DNA of 20,864 bases from Basidiobolus ranarum. Lineage: Eukaryota > Basidiobolomycota > Basidiobolomycetes > Basidiobolales. The position numbers and the translations under genes were made by a program. The stretch spans positions 1 to 20,864 of the forward strand of contig JASJQH010000219.1 of NCBI GenBank assembly GCA_040143965.1. The letters are read 5' to 3'. Below, one piece after another: positions 18,942 to 20,864 of this stretch. The notes under the pieces were generated by a model that was not told the origin of the DNA, did not search any database, and worked only from the letters and a program-made list of their open reading frames with translations. The first letter of the stretch is position 1. Every line of letters begins with the position of its first letter.

Positions 18942-20864
18942 ATGTCGAGTAATACCATGAATTTTGGTCCGGAATGGTAGGTCACTTTTTTTGTAGAAAA
19001 TAGTTACTCCTTTACCTTGTACCCTTTGTTTGGTATTCTTTTTATTATGAAAGCTTACATGATTTTCTTTGGTTGAGGATGAGGCGGTTATCAAAGAGTA
19101 ATGCACCCGGATCTGCAGATTTAACTACACGAGCTTCAACAAATAACTCCCCTGTCCCCATCAACCCCTCAGTGGTGACGTCAACCCCAGGTGGTGGAAA
19201 CTCTTCCAATGCCAATACTACTTTTTCTTACTCTTCCGTAGCAGCTAATAGTCGAACCAACTCTCGACGAAATACTTTGACTCAACTTGAAGGTCTAGAA
19301 GATGAACTGAAAACACCCGTTAATGACGTACACTTTGTGGATCAACTGAACCCCTTTAAATATTCTAAGGAGTTTATGTTATCACTTTATAAACCAGTCG
19401 GTTTACCCTTGGATTTTGAAAAGCATGAATACGTTACGAGTGATGATTGTTTACCTCCTATGGCTAGTATTGAGCTTACTGACCAAGAAAAAAAGGTATG
19501 AATGGGTTTCATTGTATAAATCCTGATAGTATTGAATGTTAAATCGTTTCTTCTGCGGTAATTGCTCTTACTAATCTATATATTCTCTTTTGATGTAAAA
19601 GCTGTTGTCTGGCTCAGTAAATAGCGACCTAACTCGAAGAATTGTTCATCAATCAGCAAGTTCTGGTCATACCAGAGGTGAGAGAGGCTCTCACCGAGGC
19701 GGAGTTTCTGGTATGGGACGAGGAAGAGGAGGTATATGTTAATCCAAACCTTTTAAAAATGACCATTTATGACTGACCCAGTTGTCCCTAGGATCCTCTC
19801 ATAATAAGGACTCCTTTAGAGATGAGGAGAAATTGGATCAAGGTAGCCTTATTCTTTTCACTTATCTTCTAGATCGTGAGATTTAACGTATTTCACAAAT
19901 TAGGTCGATTCTCCAAATCCATTATGCTCAGAGAAAACCCACTTGGATCTAATTTAGATGAAGCTATGTGGAGCAATGTAACTAGACATGCGGTTGGAAC
20001 ATTTGATAGTGATGGAGTATTTAGATTTGGTGGTGAAAATGTTGGCGATGCTCTAGAGTCACTCGAAGCACTTCAAATATCTGACGACCAATTCGAACAA
20101 GAACAAGTATGAGAGTTTATTGCAATCTGATTAACTGAACATGATGTCTAACTTTTCTTGGCTTCACTAGAGTGCCTTATTGAAAGAGACCTTATTCCGA
20201 AATTCCGACCAGGAGGCATCAAATATCTCGCATCAAGAAGCCCAACAACATAGCCAAAGACTGAATCGTGCTATTCTTTCACTAGGAGGAAATAGTGGTG
20301 ATGATGGAGCTAGCAATCAAAGACCCATCAATATCGTGGAGGCACTGTCAAAGAAACCTGACAATGAGCGATCCTTAAGAGACGCCTTCGCTTTTGGTGG
20401 TCATGGAGGTGCTTCTCCATCTCAATCCCCTCCTGATAATATGCGTATTCCCGAAGGAAGATATGCTGCTGGTCATCCTTCTATGCATGACTATCATGAG
20501 ATAGTTCCACCCCACTTGCTCCGATGGTTGTATAAAGACCCATCGGGCAATATTCAAGGTATTTTCTGTAGTATCTCTTTAGAAGCCTGCACCTCTGACT
20601 CTATTTGCATTCTTCTTGACATTTAGGTCCTTTCTCACCTGAAGATATGCATGAATGGTTCGAAGGCGGATTTTTCACCCCTTCCTTACTTGTTAGAAGA
20701 GAGGATGAGCAAATGTTTGAACCGTTAGGAATATTGATCCAACGAGTTGGTGACGATACCAAGCCTTTCTTGGTTGCAGCCTATAAGCAAATCAGGTTTC
20801 AACCAAGGAGGAAGTTTTATTCATTTCTGCCCTATCTGTGACCTCTGAACAAGACTGTAGGTTG
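18942..20864 (+). CDS. GYF-domain protein of the GIGYF/SMY2 type, 5' part (cut by window edge)
   Basis: GYF proteins of this group bind proline-rich PPG-phi ligands and link translation repression to mRNA decay. Exons: 18942-18976, 19078-19495, 19602-19731, 19792-19842, 19904-20106, 20171-20558 and 20627-20795, followed by a probable intron to 20860. All phases fit. The N-terminus (MNFGPEWMRR after MSSNT) is the conserved start block. Residues 107-113 (YSKEFML) match the eIF4E/4EHP-binding form Y-x4-M-phi of animal GIGYF. An RG-rich patch lies at about 165-195. The GYF domain starts at W398 (WLYKDPSGNIQG) and runs through PFSPEDMHEWFEGGFF, with Phe in place of the Tyr of GYF. The last donor (GTTTCA) is weak. 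If it is not used the protein ends at a TGA at 20839, which is improbable given the usual length of this family. Confidence 0.9.

Overview
The window looks like nuclear DNA of an early-diverging fungus, most likely Mucoromycota or Zoopagomycota. It is AT-rich, and its genes are cut into many exons by introns mostly of 55-80 nt. Branch sites resembling TACTAAC and CTAAC are visible, and gene spacing is compact. The proteins are fungal or generally eukaryotic: mitochondrial EF-Tu, capping protein beta, a Rex1-type exonuclease and a GYF protein. One intron carries the signals of a U12-type (minor spliceosome) AT-AC intron. That feature is retained in some early-diverging fungi and lost in most Dikarya. 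The exact lineage cannot be read from the sequence alone.

Layout. 1-508 (-) is the N-terminal third of mitochondrial EF-Tu, cut by the window edge. 1088-2106 (-) is a seven-exon CCDC137-like nucleolar protein. It shares a 376-nt divergent promoter with a thirteen-exon DEDDh RNA exonuclease of the REX1/REXO type (2483-5050, +). Next comes a 2.9-kb stretch with no gene I can support. 7963-9170 (+) encodes an unusual fusion of a BED-type zinc finger with a complete cytidine deaminase, joined through a 7-nt microexon. 9868-13826 (+) holds three tandem, structurally identical short-chain dehydrogenase/reductase (SDR) genes; the third has gained a mitochondrial presequence. Convergent to it lies CAP2, F-actin capping protein beta (14001-15258, -). 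Its first coding exon is just the ATG. 15757-18106 (+) is a ZCCHC8-like zinc-knuckle plus PSP-domain protein, which contains the U12-type intron. 18942 to the right edge (+) is a GIGYF/SMY2-type GYF-domain protein, also cut by the window.

Functional themes. REX1 and CCDC137 both point to nucleolar RNA or ribosome maturation and may be co-regulated. The ZCCHC8-like and GYF proteins act in nuclear RNA surveillance and in mRNA translation or decay. The SDR trio is a local gene-family expansion with a change of compartment. There is no operon logic, no mobile element that I can support, and no tRNA, rRNA or CRISPR.

All exon structures were assembled by hand from splice sites, phase and recognised protein families. 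RNA-seq would be the decisive test.
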